This document shows, piece by piece, positions 51,218-61,672 of a stretch of DNA of 64,000 bases. This DNA is from Rebecca billardiae RCC1528 (taxonomy: Eukaryota > Haptophyta). A program made the translations under genes and the position numbers. The number at the start of each line of letters is the position of its first letter. Within the stretch, counting starts at the first letter, position 1. The stretch lies in contig OZ251230.1 of assembly GCA_965240325.2 (NCBI GenBank), positions 1,860,001 to 1,924,000 of the forward strand. Direction: 5' to 3'. The notes beneath the pieces were generated by a model. That model worked only from the letters and a program-made list of their open reading frames with translations, did not search any database and was not told the DNA's origin.

Positions 51218-52308
51218 CGGATATCCCACTGCAACAGATAGGATCTGATCCTATGGCATAGGATGAGTTCACCAGAGCGCCAGCGGCTCAGTTTTGCGCA
51301 TACGATCATCGGTGTTGCTATATCGTACACACAACTCCACCGGCTGTCGACACACACCATCTCCGCCTGCCGCCACTGCCACGGCGGTCGCGCGCGCGCG
51401 CGCGCGACCGCGCGCGCGCGCGCGATCCTATGCCATAGGATCCGCGCCAGGGACGGCTACATAGGATCGGCATGACAGCGTCAGTTGCTCGCCCCTGGCA
51501 GCCGAGCGGCGACCCTGGGCACGGACGGCGCCGGCGGGTGCTCGCACCGGATGCCCGCGCTGCCGCCCGCACCGCCGCCCACGCCGCCAGGCGCGTTGCT
51601 GCCCGTGGCACACCATTCTGGGGCGGGGCGAAGAGAGGGCAACCGCCATCGTGCGTGCGGCCACGGACCTTCCACGATGGTGGCGGCCGTCCTTGTGGAC
51701 CACAGCCCACGAATCCAAGAGCGTGCGGGTCGAGCGTCGCGTAAATCGACTGCGGCATACGCATGGCGTGTCTACAGGTGCGATACCATCCACGCACGCG
51801 GCATGGCAAGATGCTCCGGCTACCTCCGAGGCTTGCTCAACATGCGCGCCGATGCTCGATCGCAACCACCTGACGACGCGAGCGACCCGCAGCGGCTTGC
51901 GCACGCAGCCCCGGCGTGACGTACAATGCCATGCTTGGCGAGGACCAAAACGCATTGTGGATGAACCTCGTACGGCTCCGGTCGAACACAGTGAACCGCG
52001 ATGTGTGAGCATCAAGCTGGGTGTCATCTACAAGTGCCACATGTCGGTCGGCGTTGCCGCCGTGGAGTCGCAAGGCGGCAGCGACCGCGACGGCTTCACG
52101 CGCTCCATCCGTGGAGCCCAAAACATGCGGTGGTGGTCGAAAATCACAACAAGCTCGCTCTGGCGGATGGTGGCGACACTGCTACCGACCCCTAGGTGCA
52201 GTCGTACCATTCGGCAACATGAGAAAATGTCGTCTGCTGAGTCGTCCCTGGGGCCATCCTATGCCATAGGATTGAATCCTATGGGATAGGATCGCAGTGG
52301 GATATCCG
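51218..52308. mobile_element. TIR transposon (non-autonomous) with TAAG target duplications
   Basis: A 1091-bp element. Its ends are exact 15-bp inverted repeats (cggatatcccactgc at 51218-51232, complement at 52294-52308), flanked by the direct repeat TAAG (51214-51217, 52309-52312). Inside the ends are copies of the 17-bp near-palindrome atcctatgccataggat or its variants at 51248-51264, 51425-51441, 52256-52272 and 52276-52292. An alternating-GC tract (51389-51423) precedes the second. The interior (51450-52200) is GC-rich with no recognisable transposase, so the element is probably non-autonomous and may carry captured host DNA. The superfamily is not assigned; a 4-bp duplication limits the options. 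Confidence 0.85.
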
Positions 52309-52523
52309 TAAGCAGTACTACAAGCAGTATCAGATATATACTGACTCGCGGTCCCGGGGCGGTGTGATGATTCACAGTTGTAGGACCTACCAGTAGCTGA
52401 TTCCCAGGAGTCCGACTGACGAGTGACGACACTGATGAGTATCTAGCAGCTACCGACGCCGCCCGGTTCCGCGCCGAGACCGATTGGCGAGTTCCGCGAC
52501 GAAATAATAAGCAGATCGGACCA

Positions 52524-52526
<3 letters not shown>

Positions 52527-52558
<32 letters not shown>
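52527..52558. repeat. (TA)n microsatellite, Copia insertion target
   Basis: 32 bp of TA; the Copia element is inserted in it, with TATAT on both sides (52554-52558 and 55981-55985). Confidence 0.9.
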
Positions 52559-52564
<6 letters not shown>

Positions 52565-52952
52565 ATTAATCCCGAATTTCCTCCGTGCACGATTTCTTTT
52601 CCTCTCCAGCAGGCGCTTGGATCCAACCGCCAGGAGAGGTCGAGTACCAGGTACTACTCGCTGTCGTACCTGCCCTCCCTGAACCGGCACGAGCGCGCTC
52701 GGCCCCTAATCCTATTGCTTTCGCCGCTGCCCGCAGGCGAACGCAAGCCGCCGGGTACGTATGTCCGTTTTCCCCCGGCGCTATTGGTCTAACGACCTAT
52801 CAGTTTACTGGTGCCGTTTGCTTTTGCACCTGTGTGGGACGACTCCCGCACCGCCCGCTCGTCCGCACGGACGACGCTGCTGACGACGTCCGCAGGGACA
52901 CTGTGATAAGCCCCTGCGTGACCGGGGAACTGGTAAGGCGGAATAAACATCA
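52559..52952 (+). repeat. Left LTR of Copia element
   Basis: 394 bp, starts TGTTGTATTAATCCC and ends AATAAACATCA. Provides promoter and polyadenylation signals. Confidence 0.9.
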
Positions 52953-52987
52953 TGAGCTCACGCGTGTGAACCCACGTACCGCCGGGC

Positions 52988-55573
52988 ATGGCCCACCCGA
53001 CCGGTCGCAGCGTCGCGGGTGTCGCGACGAACGCGCGGGCAATGATGCTCGCGTGCAGCGCGCTCTGCATCGAGCAGCCGAGTGAAAGCGCGCAGACGAA
53101 CCAGATGCCCACGCACGGCGTGGTGTACGAGTTCGGTGACTACCAGAAGGACATCCGTTACGCAACCTCGAATGTCCTCCGCCTGCAGGGCGGCTGCGCG
53201 CGCGGTACGAACCGCGCGAGCATTGACGTGCCCGCGTGTGGCACTTGCGGTGACGACACCGCGGCGGGGGCCTGGATGGTCCTCGTGATCGACAACGTCG
53301 AGCACGAGCTCGATGATGATGGGAATGGAGACGATCCATACCCTTCACGGCATCCGCTGAGGCCGATGCTGCGAGCGCCCCGACCATCCTCACGAGAGGA
53401 CAGCCGGACTGGGCGCGAGGTGCTGCTCGACGACGGGCAGCAGCAGGTGATACACTCAAAGGACGTGTACATCATTGATGAGCAGTCGCTGGTCGAGGGG
53501 AGGCACACTCCATTCGCGGCCAGCGATGACAGTGCCGAGCCCGAGACTGAGCTGGGAGACGCCGCTGACGGCGAGCTCACCGGCGAGGGCGACGAGCATT
53601 TTGAGATTGAGGACGGCGCGGCCGATGACGGCGGCGCTGCTGCTCATGACGACGGTGGCGCGGCGAGCGAAGCTGCGCGACCGAGCGCCGACGGCGATGA
53701 CGCCGGAGGCGATGACGACGCACGAGCTGGTGAGTCCGCGGCGCCCGAGCTGCCGCGCGACTACGACCCGATGCGACGAGACCGAGCGAGGCGGAGCAGA
53801 CCCGCCGCGCAGACGGTGCAGGCTGTGACCGAGGCAGCGTTCCAGGCCGCGGGCGAGGAACGTACCGAGGAGGACAGCTTCGAGGCATTCGCTGCGACGA
53901 CGATCGCGCGGGTGAATGGTGTGCCGATCACCATCCCCACGACGTGGGACGAGGCGATGAAGTCGCCCGAGGCCAAGCTCTGGATGCAGGCCTGCCACGA
54001 CCACCTCGACGCGCACGGCGTGAGACACACGTTCTTCGAGGTGATTGTGCCGGACAACACGCGGACGATTCCTGTCAAGTGGGTGTTCGACGTGAAGACG
54101 CTTCCCGATGGCGAAGTGATCAAGTTCAAGGCGCGGCTGGTAACCCAGGGGTTCCGCCAGCGCGAGGGCATCGACTTCAATGAGGTGTTCGCCCCGACGA
54201 TACGACCAGAACAGCTGCGGCTGATGCTCGCGGTCGCGCTCAAGGCCAAAGGCGTCTCGATGACGGACGCGGCGAGCGCCAAGATCGTGGAGATGCGACC
54301 CGCCGACGTGCGGCACGCATACCTGAACAGCGACCTGCCGGAGGGCGAGGAGGCGATGACACCGCTCCCGCCTGGCTACACCCCGAAGAGCTCGACGCCG
54401 CTCGGCTCGAAGGTGGTCGCGAAGTTTGTGAAGGCGCTCCCAGGCATGCGCCAGGCCGGGCGCGTGTGGTACCTACACTTGCGTAAGTGTTTGCTCGAAC
54501 ATGGGTTCGAGCCGTGCCCGAGCGCGCCGTGCATCTACTCGAAGGCAGTCGATGGCGGCTACGTGTTCGTCGGTCACTTTGTCGACGATCTGCTGATGAT
54601 GAACATCTCGAAGGACAAGAACGCGTTGGACGCGCTGATGACGGCGTTGCTGACGCACTACGAGATGCAGGGCGCGGACTGCCTGAGCAAGTTCCTTGGC
54701 GCCGACTTTGAGACCACGGTGGACGGACTTTTTACCCACCTGAATCAGTACATCGGTGATGTGTGCGAGCGCTTCCACCTGAGTGGAGAGCGCCACCCAC
54801 CGACCCCCGAGTGCAGCGAGACGCGCGAGATCCCCCGCCCGCTGCAAGCCCTCCTGCTGCGCGCTGACCGCCAGCACTACCAGGAGATGACCGGTGCCCT
54901 CATGTACTGCATGACGACGTGTCGCCCCGACATCGCACACGCCGTGAACATGCTGGCACGCCGGATGTCCAATCCCCGGCTCTACGACTTGACCGCCGCG
55001 AAGCGCACGCTCCGATACTTGCTCGGCACGCGTCGGCGCGGCATCCTCTTCCGGCACGCGACGCACGCACAACACCCTGATTTGGTGGCGTACGCGGACT
55101 CAGACTGGGCGAACGATCGTGAAGATCGACGTTCTACGACGGGGTACCTTGTTATGTACAACGGGGTCCCGATCTCGTGGCACAGCGGACTGCAGAGCGT
55201 GGTCGCGTTGTCTACGTGCGAGGCGGAGTACATCGCGCTGAGCGAGTGCTGCCGCGAGGTGATCTACCTGCGCGACCTGGTCACGTTTTTGAACGAGCCG
55301 GTCGTGGAGCCCACGACGGTGATCTACGAGGATAACCAGGGCACGATCGATTTGACGAACAACCCGGTGCACCACAAGCGCACCAAGCACATTGACGTGA
55401 AGTACCATTTCACGCGGCGCGCGCAAGCCGACGGCGCCGTGCTGATCCAGAAGGTGTCGACCGACGACAACCGGTCCGACATCATGACCAAGGCTACCGC
55501 GACGAGTACTTTTCTCAAACACGTCGTGGCGATACTGCATGCTGTTCCACCACCTCCGCCGCCTTCGGCATGA
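52988..55573 (+). CDS. Copia polyprotein remnant: reverse transcriptase and RNase H
   Basis: 861 residues in one frame, ATG at 52988. The first 60 residues (TNARAMMLACSALCI) may be the end of integrase; an acidic linker (about 100-270) follows. The reverse transcriptase (RVT_2) runs from about residue 315 (TWDEAMKSPEAKLWMQACHD, IPVKWVFDVKTLPDG, KFKARLVTQGF) through the catalytic FVDD (GHFVDDLLMM) in place of the usual YVDD. Copia-type RNase H follows: YADSDWANDREDRRSTTGYL, VALSTCEAEYIALSECCREV, EDNQGTIDLTNN, HKRTKHIDVKYHF. The frame is fully open with no stops, so the shortened protein may be translated, but without protease and integrase it cannot act alone. Confidence 0.93.
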   Translation: MAHPTGRSVAGVATNARAMMLACSALCIEQPSESAQTNQMPTHGVVYEFGDYQKDIRYATSNVLRLQGGCARGTNRASIDVPACGTCGDDTAAGAWMVLVIDNVEHELDDDGNGDDPYPSRHPLRPMLRAPRPSSREDSRTGREVLLDDGQQQVIHSKDVYIIDEQSLVEGRHTPFAASDDSAEPETELGDAADGELTGEGDEHFEIEDGAADDGGAAAHDDGGAASEAARPSADGDDAGGDDDARAGESAAPELPRDYDPMRRDRARRSRPAAQTVQAVTEAAFQAAGEERTEEDSFEAFAATTIARVNGVPITIPTTWDEAMKSPEAKLWMQACHDHLDAHGVRHTFFEVIVPDNTRTIPVKWVFDVKTLPDGEVIKFKARLVTQGFRQREGIDFNEVFAPTIRPEQLRLMLAVALKAKGVSMTDAASAKIVEMRPADVRHAYLNSDLPEGEEAMTPLPPGYTPKSSTPLGSKVVAKFVKALPGMRQAGRVWYLHLRKCLLEHGFEPCPSAPCIYSKAVDGGYVFVGHFVDDLLMMNISKDKNALDALMTALLTHYEMQGADCLSKFLGADFETTVDGLFTHLNQYIGDVCERFHLSGERHPPTPECSETREIPRPLQALLLRADRQHYQEMTGALMYCMTTCRPDIAHAVNMLARRMSNPRLYDLTAAKRTLRYLLGTRRRGILFRHATHAQHPDLVAYADSDWANDREDRRSTTGYLVMYNGVPISWHSGLQSVVALSTCEAEYIALSECCREVIYLRDLVTFLNEPVVEPTTVIYEDNQGTIDLTNNPVHHKRTKHIDVKYHFTRRAQADGAVLIQKVSTDDNRSDIMTKATATSTFLKHVVAILHAVPPPPPPSA

Positions 55574-55586
55574 TGTCGAGGGGGGG

Positions 55587-55980
55587 TGTTGTATTAATCC
55601 CGAATTTCCTCCGTGCACGATTTCTTTTCCTCTCCAGCAGGCGCTTGGATCCAACCGCCAGGAGAGGTCGAGTACCAGGTACTACTCGCTGTCGTACCTG
55701 CCCTCCCTGAACCGGCACGAGCGCGCTCGGCCCCTAATCCTATTGCTTTCGCCGCTGCCCGCAGGCGAACGCAAGCCGCCGGGTACGTATGTCCGTTTTC
55801 CCCCGGCGCTATTGGTCTAACGACCTATCAGTTTACTGGTGCCGTTTGCTTTTGCACCTGTGTGGGACGACTCCCGCACCGCCCGCTCGTCCGCACGGAC
55901 GACGCTGCTGACGACGTCCGCAGGGACACTGTGATAAGCCCCTGCGTGACCGGGGAACTGGTAAGGCGGAATAAACATCA
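55587..55980 (+). repeat. Right LTR of Copia element
   Basis: 394 bp; appears identical to the left LTR, followed by the TATAT duplication. Confidence 0.9.
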
Positions 55981-56438
55981 TATATATATATAATATGCTG
56001 AACATCGCGCCCTGCTATCGTCATAGCAGCAGCCTACTGGCAGTATAACTGTACCATATACTCTCGGTGCGCTGGCCCCGTGCTGACCGTCAATGATGTA
56101 GCCTTCAGGCCTTCAGCGCCACAGGCTACTCCGCGGCGTGTGGTCGGCGTGAACTTGCTGACGTCATCATTCATCACGACGCCGCCGACCGCGTCACGTG
56201 AATGACGTGCGGTCCGGTCGGCGTGAATGACGTTGTAGTGCCAACCGGCGCCGCGACCGGCGAGGCGAACCGCGGGTCCGGACTCCGGTCAGACTCCCGC
56301 GTTACGCTAACGCGGGCCTCGCCAACCGAGGTTGATATATATATATGCTTTTACCAGCATTATATTGCTGTCCCGGCGGGCGAGCGCGGCTGTCATTATC
56401 TGAGACTCTGTGCCCACTGCCCAGTGCCTCACTATGAT
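55981..56438. other. Intergenic region
   Basis: Short TA runs at 55978-55991 and about 56334-56346. No gene is seen. Confidence 0.4.
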
Positions 56439-59400
56439 TCACATCATCTCCGATGGCTCGGATGACTGCTCGTGCTCAGCCTCAGGCCTTGGCCGCGGGC
56501 CACGCGCGCGGATGCGCGGCACGAAGACGTGTTCGGCTGCGAGAGTGAGCGCGGCACCGAGCGCGACGCACACAGCCGCGGCTGCCACGCCTGGCAGCAC
56601 CCCCCACGGCCGACCCCCAGCCTCGTGTGCGCGCTGGTGCACGCGTGCCGCCTGCGCCTCGAGCTGCGCGCGCTTCGGCGGGTGGATGATGTCGGGCAGC
56701 GTCGAGTCGGCGAGCGGCACCAAGCTGTCCCAGTCACACAACGACACCTTCTGGTAGTACTTGGGCAGCGCAAAGTCGGCGCCGGCGCAGAAGCGCTCGC
56801 CCATCCAGATCACGGTCGCGTCCTCCGGCTGGCAGTCCGTGACCACCTGCGGCGCGCGGGCGAGCACGCCGCGGTGCGTGGCACACGCGCGCGCCCGTCA
56901 CGCCGCTGCCCCGCCGATCGCGTGCGCATCGGCGGCGCGCGCGCGGCGCGGCGCCGCCCCGCCGAGCTCGCGCGCGCGCACCTTGCCAAAGTCCTTGATC
57001 ACCTTGCCCGAGGGCACGAGGAGGCTCGACTTGAGAGCGGTGAGGTTGACCTGCCAGCCGTCCGCCTGCAGCTCTGGGTAGAAGAAGCCGTTCGCCGCGC
57101 AGATGCCCAGCACCATCGGGTTGAGCCCGTTGTCGTCGAAGCGCAGGTACTGGTACGGCCACGCCGCGTTGATCGGGGACGCGCCAAAACCGTTCGTGCA
57201 GTACCTGCGTGCGGCCGGCGGCGTGGTCGCGACCACGCGCGCGCGCGCGCGTGCGTGCGTGCGTGCGCAAGCGCGTGAGCGCGTGCGCGCGAGCGCGCGT
57301 GCGCGCGCGCGTGCGCGCTCGGCGTGCGCGGCGTGCGCGGCGGCGTGCGCGCAGGGCGGGAGCGCGCACCCGCCACGCGGGTTAATGATGTGGTTGACCA
57401 TGTCCGTCTTGCACACGTCCGCCGCCGACTTTGGGTCGCCGTACACGTACTGCATGGCGAACGGCGTCCAAAAGTCGGTGAAGGTGAAGAAGTAGTTGAA
57501 CGCGTACGGCTTGGGCAGGCCGAGCCACGCGATGAGCTCGTCGACCGAGATGGGCGCGGCGCCGAGCCGCAAGCCCGCGTCGTGCCAGCCGGCGCCCATG
57601 GCGTCCGGCCCCTCGCTCCGGGCGCCGGCCGCGCGCGCGGCGGCCGCGTCGTCGTGCAGCCCGAGCGTTGACCACACCCGGTGCAGCTGCGCGAGCCTCA
57701 CGCCCTTGGGCTGCTCGAAGACGGCGAACGAGACGACGGTGTAGTTGAAGAAGTAGCCCGTCGAGAGCGGCCCGATGTACCGCTGGATCGTAGTGCCCTT
57801 CGCCACGTCCGAGCCCGGGATGTCCACGACGAGCCACTGCAGCGTCGTGTCGTCCATGCGCGGCTGAGGCGCCGACCACGCGACGAGTGTGTACAGGGCG
57901 TCGGGCTTGGCGGTCCAGCCGACGGCGGGCTGGTAGTTGTCCGCGCCGAGGCAGAGCCAGTCCTCCCCGCCGAACGCGCTCGCGCCCGAGTACCCCTGCG
58001 CGCCCATCGTCTCCGACGCGTTGCACGAGTACGAGTTGAGGTGCGCCGAGCGCACGCTCCACGGGGCGATCTGCTGAACGCCAAGAAACGGGTCGACGCG
58101 GAACGAGTGCTGCTCGGCGTGCACGCGGCGCTCCATGCGCTCGTTCCAGACGGACTGCATGCACTCGGTGAACACGCCGCCGGGCGAGTCGTACTCGATG
58201 CGCAGCAGCGAGCGCAGATCGTCCAGCGGCGCGAACGCGGAGTAGGCGTGGTGCTTGTGCGCGAGCTGCGCGAGCAGCGAGGGCGTCGGCGTGTGCTCGC
58301 ACGGCACGTATGTCGGGAACATGCGCCCGCCCTGCGCGCCCCAGTCGTTCTGCGCCGAGGCGCGGTACGGCGTGGTCCAGGTGCACGCGAACCACGAGTT
58401 CCTCGAGCACACCGCGCTCGTGAACGTGCTCGTCACCGCCTCGCCCTCGGCGGCGCCCGGCTTCCGCGCCGTCACCTCCCAGTGCGCCCACACGTCCGTG
58501 AGCGCGGCCGCGTCCGACGTCTCGTTCCAAACGACGGCGGAGAGGCGCCACGCGCGCGCGTGCGCGGGCACGCCCGGCGCGGAGTCGGCGTACGAGCCGT
58601 CGCCGAGCGGGCCGAGCGCGACCGCCTTCACCTCCGTCCACGGCACGATCCACTCGTCGTATCGATGCAGCCGGAAGCGCGCCGCGATCTCGAGCTCGGG
58701 CGCGGGCGGGTGCGGCGCGGGCGCGACCGCGACAATCTTGGTGAGCTGCAGCCGTGTGCCGCGCGGCTCGATCGTCACCGCCTGGGTGAGCGCCGTGGGG
58801 AACGGCGCGATCGTGGTGGGCGCGTCCGCCACCTTGGCCGGCCGGCCGCGCCGACGTCGGCTGCCGCCGCTCGGCACGTCGTGCAGCGACCTCGCGTTGA
58901 GGGCGACGCACCGGTCGATCGGCTCGCTCTCGCCGGCGATCTGGTCGTTCGCGACCCACCACGCGACCACGCGGATGGTGAGGCACACGGTCTCCACCTT
59001 CGTGAGCGAGCGAAAGTCCCAGCCCAGCGCCGCCACGCGGCGCGNNNNNNNNNNNNNNNNNNNNNNNNNNNNNNNNNNNNNNNNNNNNNNNNNNNNNNNN
59101 NNNNNNNNNNNNNNNNNNNNNNNNNNNNNNNNNNNNNNNNNNNNCCGCCACGCGGCGCGAGCGGCCGGCGCCGCGCTGCGGCTCGCCGTTGCCCAGGTTG
59201 CTCTCGTGCAGCTTGTACCCGTGCTCGGCCACGCCGACGCGCAGACCGTCCACGGAGTACGTGACGGTCAGGTTGAAGTCCAGATCCCCCTCGTTGTACA
59301 TCGTGTTCGACGCCATGGCGAAGACGCGCACCACCGACTCGTAGGACGGCGGCTCCTGCGCGCGCCAGCTGCCCGCGCCCGGCGTCACGACCGTGTACGC

Positions 59401-59550
59401 CTCGATGTCGTCCACCTCGACGATGGTCGATCGCGCGTCGAGCTCGACGGGCGGAGTGTAGGTCCGTGCGTGCGTCGGCGCAGGGCTGCTCACGGCATGG
59501 CCGCGATGGTGGTGCCTCACGGCCGCGGCCAGCAGCAGGAGAGCAAGCAT
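56439..59550 (-). CDS. Secreted multi-exon protein with PEBP-like domain (assembly gap inside)
   Basis: Exon 1 starts at the ATG at 59550 with a signal peptide (LALLLLAAAV). The N gap (59045-59144) interrupts it; if the 15 bp repeated on both gap sides are merged, the frame stays open down to 57370. Exons 57204-56982 and 56846-56439 follow. Spliced length is then 2697 nt, 898 residues. Near residues 505-590 lies a PEBP-like segment: QPAVGWTAKPDALYTLVAWS, LQWLVVDIPGSDVAKGTTIQ, RYIGPLSTGYFFNYTVVSFA, matching phosphatidylethanolamine-binding proteins except that the DPDxP ligand motif is lost (AWSAPQPR). The last exon holds ATVIWMGERFCAGADFALPK and a C-terminal membrane anchor (VLPGVAAAAVCVALGAALTL), so it is a type I surface protein. 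Ligand unknown. Confidence 0.7.
56847..56981 (-). other. Spliceosomal intron (last) in PEBP-like gene
   Basis: 135 nt, donor GTGCGC, acceptor CCGCAG, phase 0; joins DFGK to VVTDCQPED. Confidence 0.7.
57205..57369 (-). other. Spliceosomal intron in PEBP-like gene with GC/GT repeats
   Basis: 165 nt, donor GTGCGC, acceptor CGCAG, phase 2; joins INPRGG to YCTNGFG. The interior is nearly all alternating GC and TGCG repeats. Confidence 0.7.
59045..59144. other. 100-N assembly gap
   Basis: Exactly 100 N, a conventional placeholder length. The 15 bp before it (59030-59044, ccgccacgcggcgcg) equal the 15 bp after it (59145-59159), so the flanks probably overlap and no sequence is missing. Confidence 0.8.
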
Positions 59551-60994
59551 GCCGCCGCCTGAGCCCCGACCGTCGGCGCCTGACTGTGAAGGCGGCGCTT
59601 GCCCGTCGTCGCTCAGCTTTGCTCGTCGCGAAGGCTATGATGTGATGCGGGTAGTACCCCATATGCGGGCACTACCCCCATATTGTACGGTACTTGTATG
59701 GGGGACATACAGTTTACTATGATTTAACGTGCACACTTGGTTAAGGCGTGTTTACTAATTCTATGACTTTACTAATTCTATGATTTTTTTAAAGACACAG
59801 GCAGCCGCCAGTCTGATCACCCGGAGCCCGTTATAAAGGGGAATTTATAGGCACGAGGGCGCAGCTCTCCTGATTCGTCTGTGGTGGTACTGGTCGAAGC
59901 TTGCAGCAGTGGCAGTGGTGTGAGCACGTTGATGTTCAGGTCGCCATGGTGGACGTCGTTGTTGTCGTCGTCGACGTCGTCAGGCCCACCGGGGGGATGC
60001 ATGGGTACCAAATCAAACTGGCGAGTGAGCATATGTTGGCGTCGGCAAGGCCGTCCCCTACTTGGTCAGCAGCTGGTCGTGGATGATGTCGTCGCCTACT
60101 ACTTGGTCAGTGGCTGGTCATGGCGGACGATGGTGTAGCCTGTTATCTTGGTCAGCAGCTGGTGGATGATGTTGTGGCCGAAATTAGTACTAGTAGCCAA
60201 GTTGGACTCGCCGTCGGGGGCTGGTTCCGGTACTTGTGGGGGATGGTCGCGTCTCTGCTGGGCCTGGTAGTTCTGGTTGAGCTCGTCCTCCCCCCTCCCC
60301 TCCCCCCTCCTCTCCTTGCCCCCCCCCCCCCCCCCCCCCTCCCCAGCCCGGCGCTTGGGCACGGTTCCCCCACCCCGCTCCCAGGGGGCCTCTGGCCAGC
60401 CTGAGTTCTGCCTGCGGGGCCGGTGGCCTCAGTGGGCCTCAGACCTGGCCGTGCCCTTGGGACTGTGGTCCTGTAATGGCCTCTCCAGTGAGAGATGACC
60501 CTGGTCTGTCCGAGTGCGCCCGCTGCCAGCCTGGTGGCCACTTGGGGCCAGGGTAGCACCTCAATGTGCAGCGGGTCGTGCCGGTTGTACTGGGGGGAGC
60601 CTGGGCCTGTGGAAGACCTGGACCATACGAAGAGCCAAGAGGGGCGCCGGTGTGAGGGTCTCTGGTGACCAGGGCGACTGTGGTGTTCGCCCCTGCTGCC
60701 ACGCAGGGGAGGAGTGCATCTGCCAGCGGGGTGCCAGCCTCTCGAACAGTGCCCAGGGTGGCAGCCGCTGCAGCTGCCCTCTGTGCGCTCCCGTCGGGCT
60801 CGAGGTGGGCCTGCTGGGGGGCCACTGCAGCCGCCAAGGCCCTCTGGTGCTGCGCATCACACCGGTGCCATCGACGTCAGCATCCTCCAGTCCAGCTGCT
60901 GCATAGAAGCTCCATCAAATGAATAAGAGACGCACACAGCTCAGGCAGGCGAGATTGACGCCCGCGCGGAGTGGGGCCCGGCGGCCGCTCGTCG
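59551..60994. other. Gene-free region: dispersed repeat, poly-C, low-CpG island
   Basis: Positions 59868-59932 repeat 1656-1717. Several ttggtcagcagctggt units recur at 60060-60180. A 21-C run lies at 60319-60339. The stretch 60340-60900 is rich in CTG, CAG and TGG and poor in CpG compared with surrounding genes; no protein is recognised in it. Confidence 0.5.
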
Positions 60995-61672
60995 ATGCGC
61001 AACGCGCTCGCGCTCGTGCGACTGTCGCTCGCCACCGCTCGCACGCACCCGGCGTCGCTCGCGACCATGGCAGCATCGGCGAAGCCCGCGCTGGTCGTCG
61101 ACCCTTTCTGCCACCGCCAGTTCGACGACCCCGGCTACGCGGGCACGCGCATTTCTGTGAGCAAGGAGGAGTTTGCTGCACGCGCCAACGCACACCTCGA
61201 GGCCAACCCGGCCTGCCTCGTCGACGGTTACGCGCCGTTCTGCAAGCACATCTTCATCGAGAACTTCCTCGAGGGCGCCACCCTCCCGTACGCCGCGCTG
61301 ACCGATGAGCTCCAGCCGCTTGTGCGCTCGGCGTACGAGGCGCGCACCGAGAAGGAGCTGCCGGTCCTCACGCGCTGGATCCCCGCGTCGGCTGTCGAGC
61401 CGAAGCGCGCGACGTACCTCGACCTGATCCTGTACTCGCGCGAGCAGATCAGGAAGGAGAACGCCGCCATGGGCGTCTCGTCGGACGAGGACGCGCCGTG
61501 GGGCATCATCTCCGTGAAGGCGCAGGACGTGCCCTACGAGGTGCCGATGAACCCGATCACGATGATGCGCAACGCGCTCGGCGTCGAGCACGGCGGCTCC
61601 GGTGTGCCCATCGAGCGCGAGAAATACTCGGCATCCGTGGAGTTCTGGCAGAAGCACGTCGTCCTCCGCTGA
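60995..61672 (+). CDS. DUF3228 family protein, possibly mitochondrial
   Basis: 225 residues from the ATG at 60995. After a short basic amphipathic leader (RNALALVRLSLATARTHP, like a mitochondrial presequence) the whole remainder resembles DUF3228 proteins, about 190-200 residues: RISVSKEEFAARANAHLEAN, LVDGYAPFCKHIFIENF, LTRWIPASAVEPKRATYLDL, ILYSREQIRKENAAMG, PWGIISVKAQDVPYEVPMNP, ending in the charged EREKYSASVEFWQKH. The family is conserved in bacteria, algae and plants but has no known function. A downstream ATG at 61067 (MAASAKPAL) is an alternative start lacking the leader. Confidence 0.8.
   Translation: MRNALALVRLSLATARTHPASLATMAASAKPALVVDPFCHRQFDDPGYAGTRISVSKEEFAARANAHLEANPACLVDGYAPFCKHIFIENFLEGATLPYAALTDELQPLVRSAYEARTEKELPVLTRWIPASAVEPKRATYLDLILYSREQIRKENAAMGVSSDEDAPWGIISVKAQDVPYEVPMNPITMMRNALGVEHGGSGVPIEREKYSASVEFWQKHVVLR

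Larger units (their letters stand above)
52559..55980 (+). mobile_element. Copia-type LTR retrotransposon, internally deleted
   Basis: 3422 bp with 394-bp LTRs (TG...CA) at both ends, flanked by TATAT. The two LTRs appear identical by eye, implying very recent insertion. A purine run (gagggggg, 55578-55586) before the right LTR is the polypurine tract. The body encodes only the end of the polyprotein; gag, protease and most of integrase are missing, so the element is about 1.5-2 kb shorter than a full Copia and could move only with help from an intact relative. Confidence 0.92.

Noticed and set aside
57240-57320. Alternating GC/TGCG array as a CRISPR-like or regulatory repeat
   Set aside because: It is simple sequence inside an intron with no spacer structure.
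57382-59550. 722-codon leftward frame passing straight through the 100 N
   Set aside because: The frame downstream of the gap is Arg-rich nonsense; the correct frame is recovered only if the N are removed and the 15-bp overlap merged.
60439-60837. Leftward 132-codon frame in the low-CpG island
   Set aside because: No recognised domain, no supportable start, and surrounded by simple repeats.
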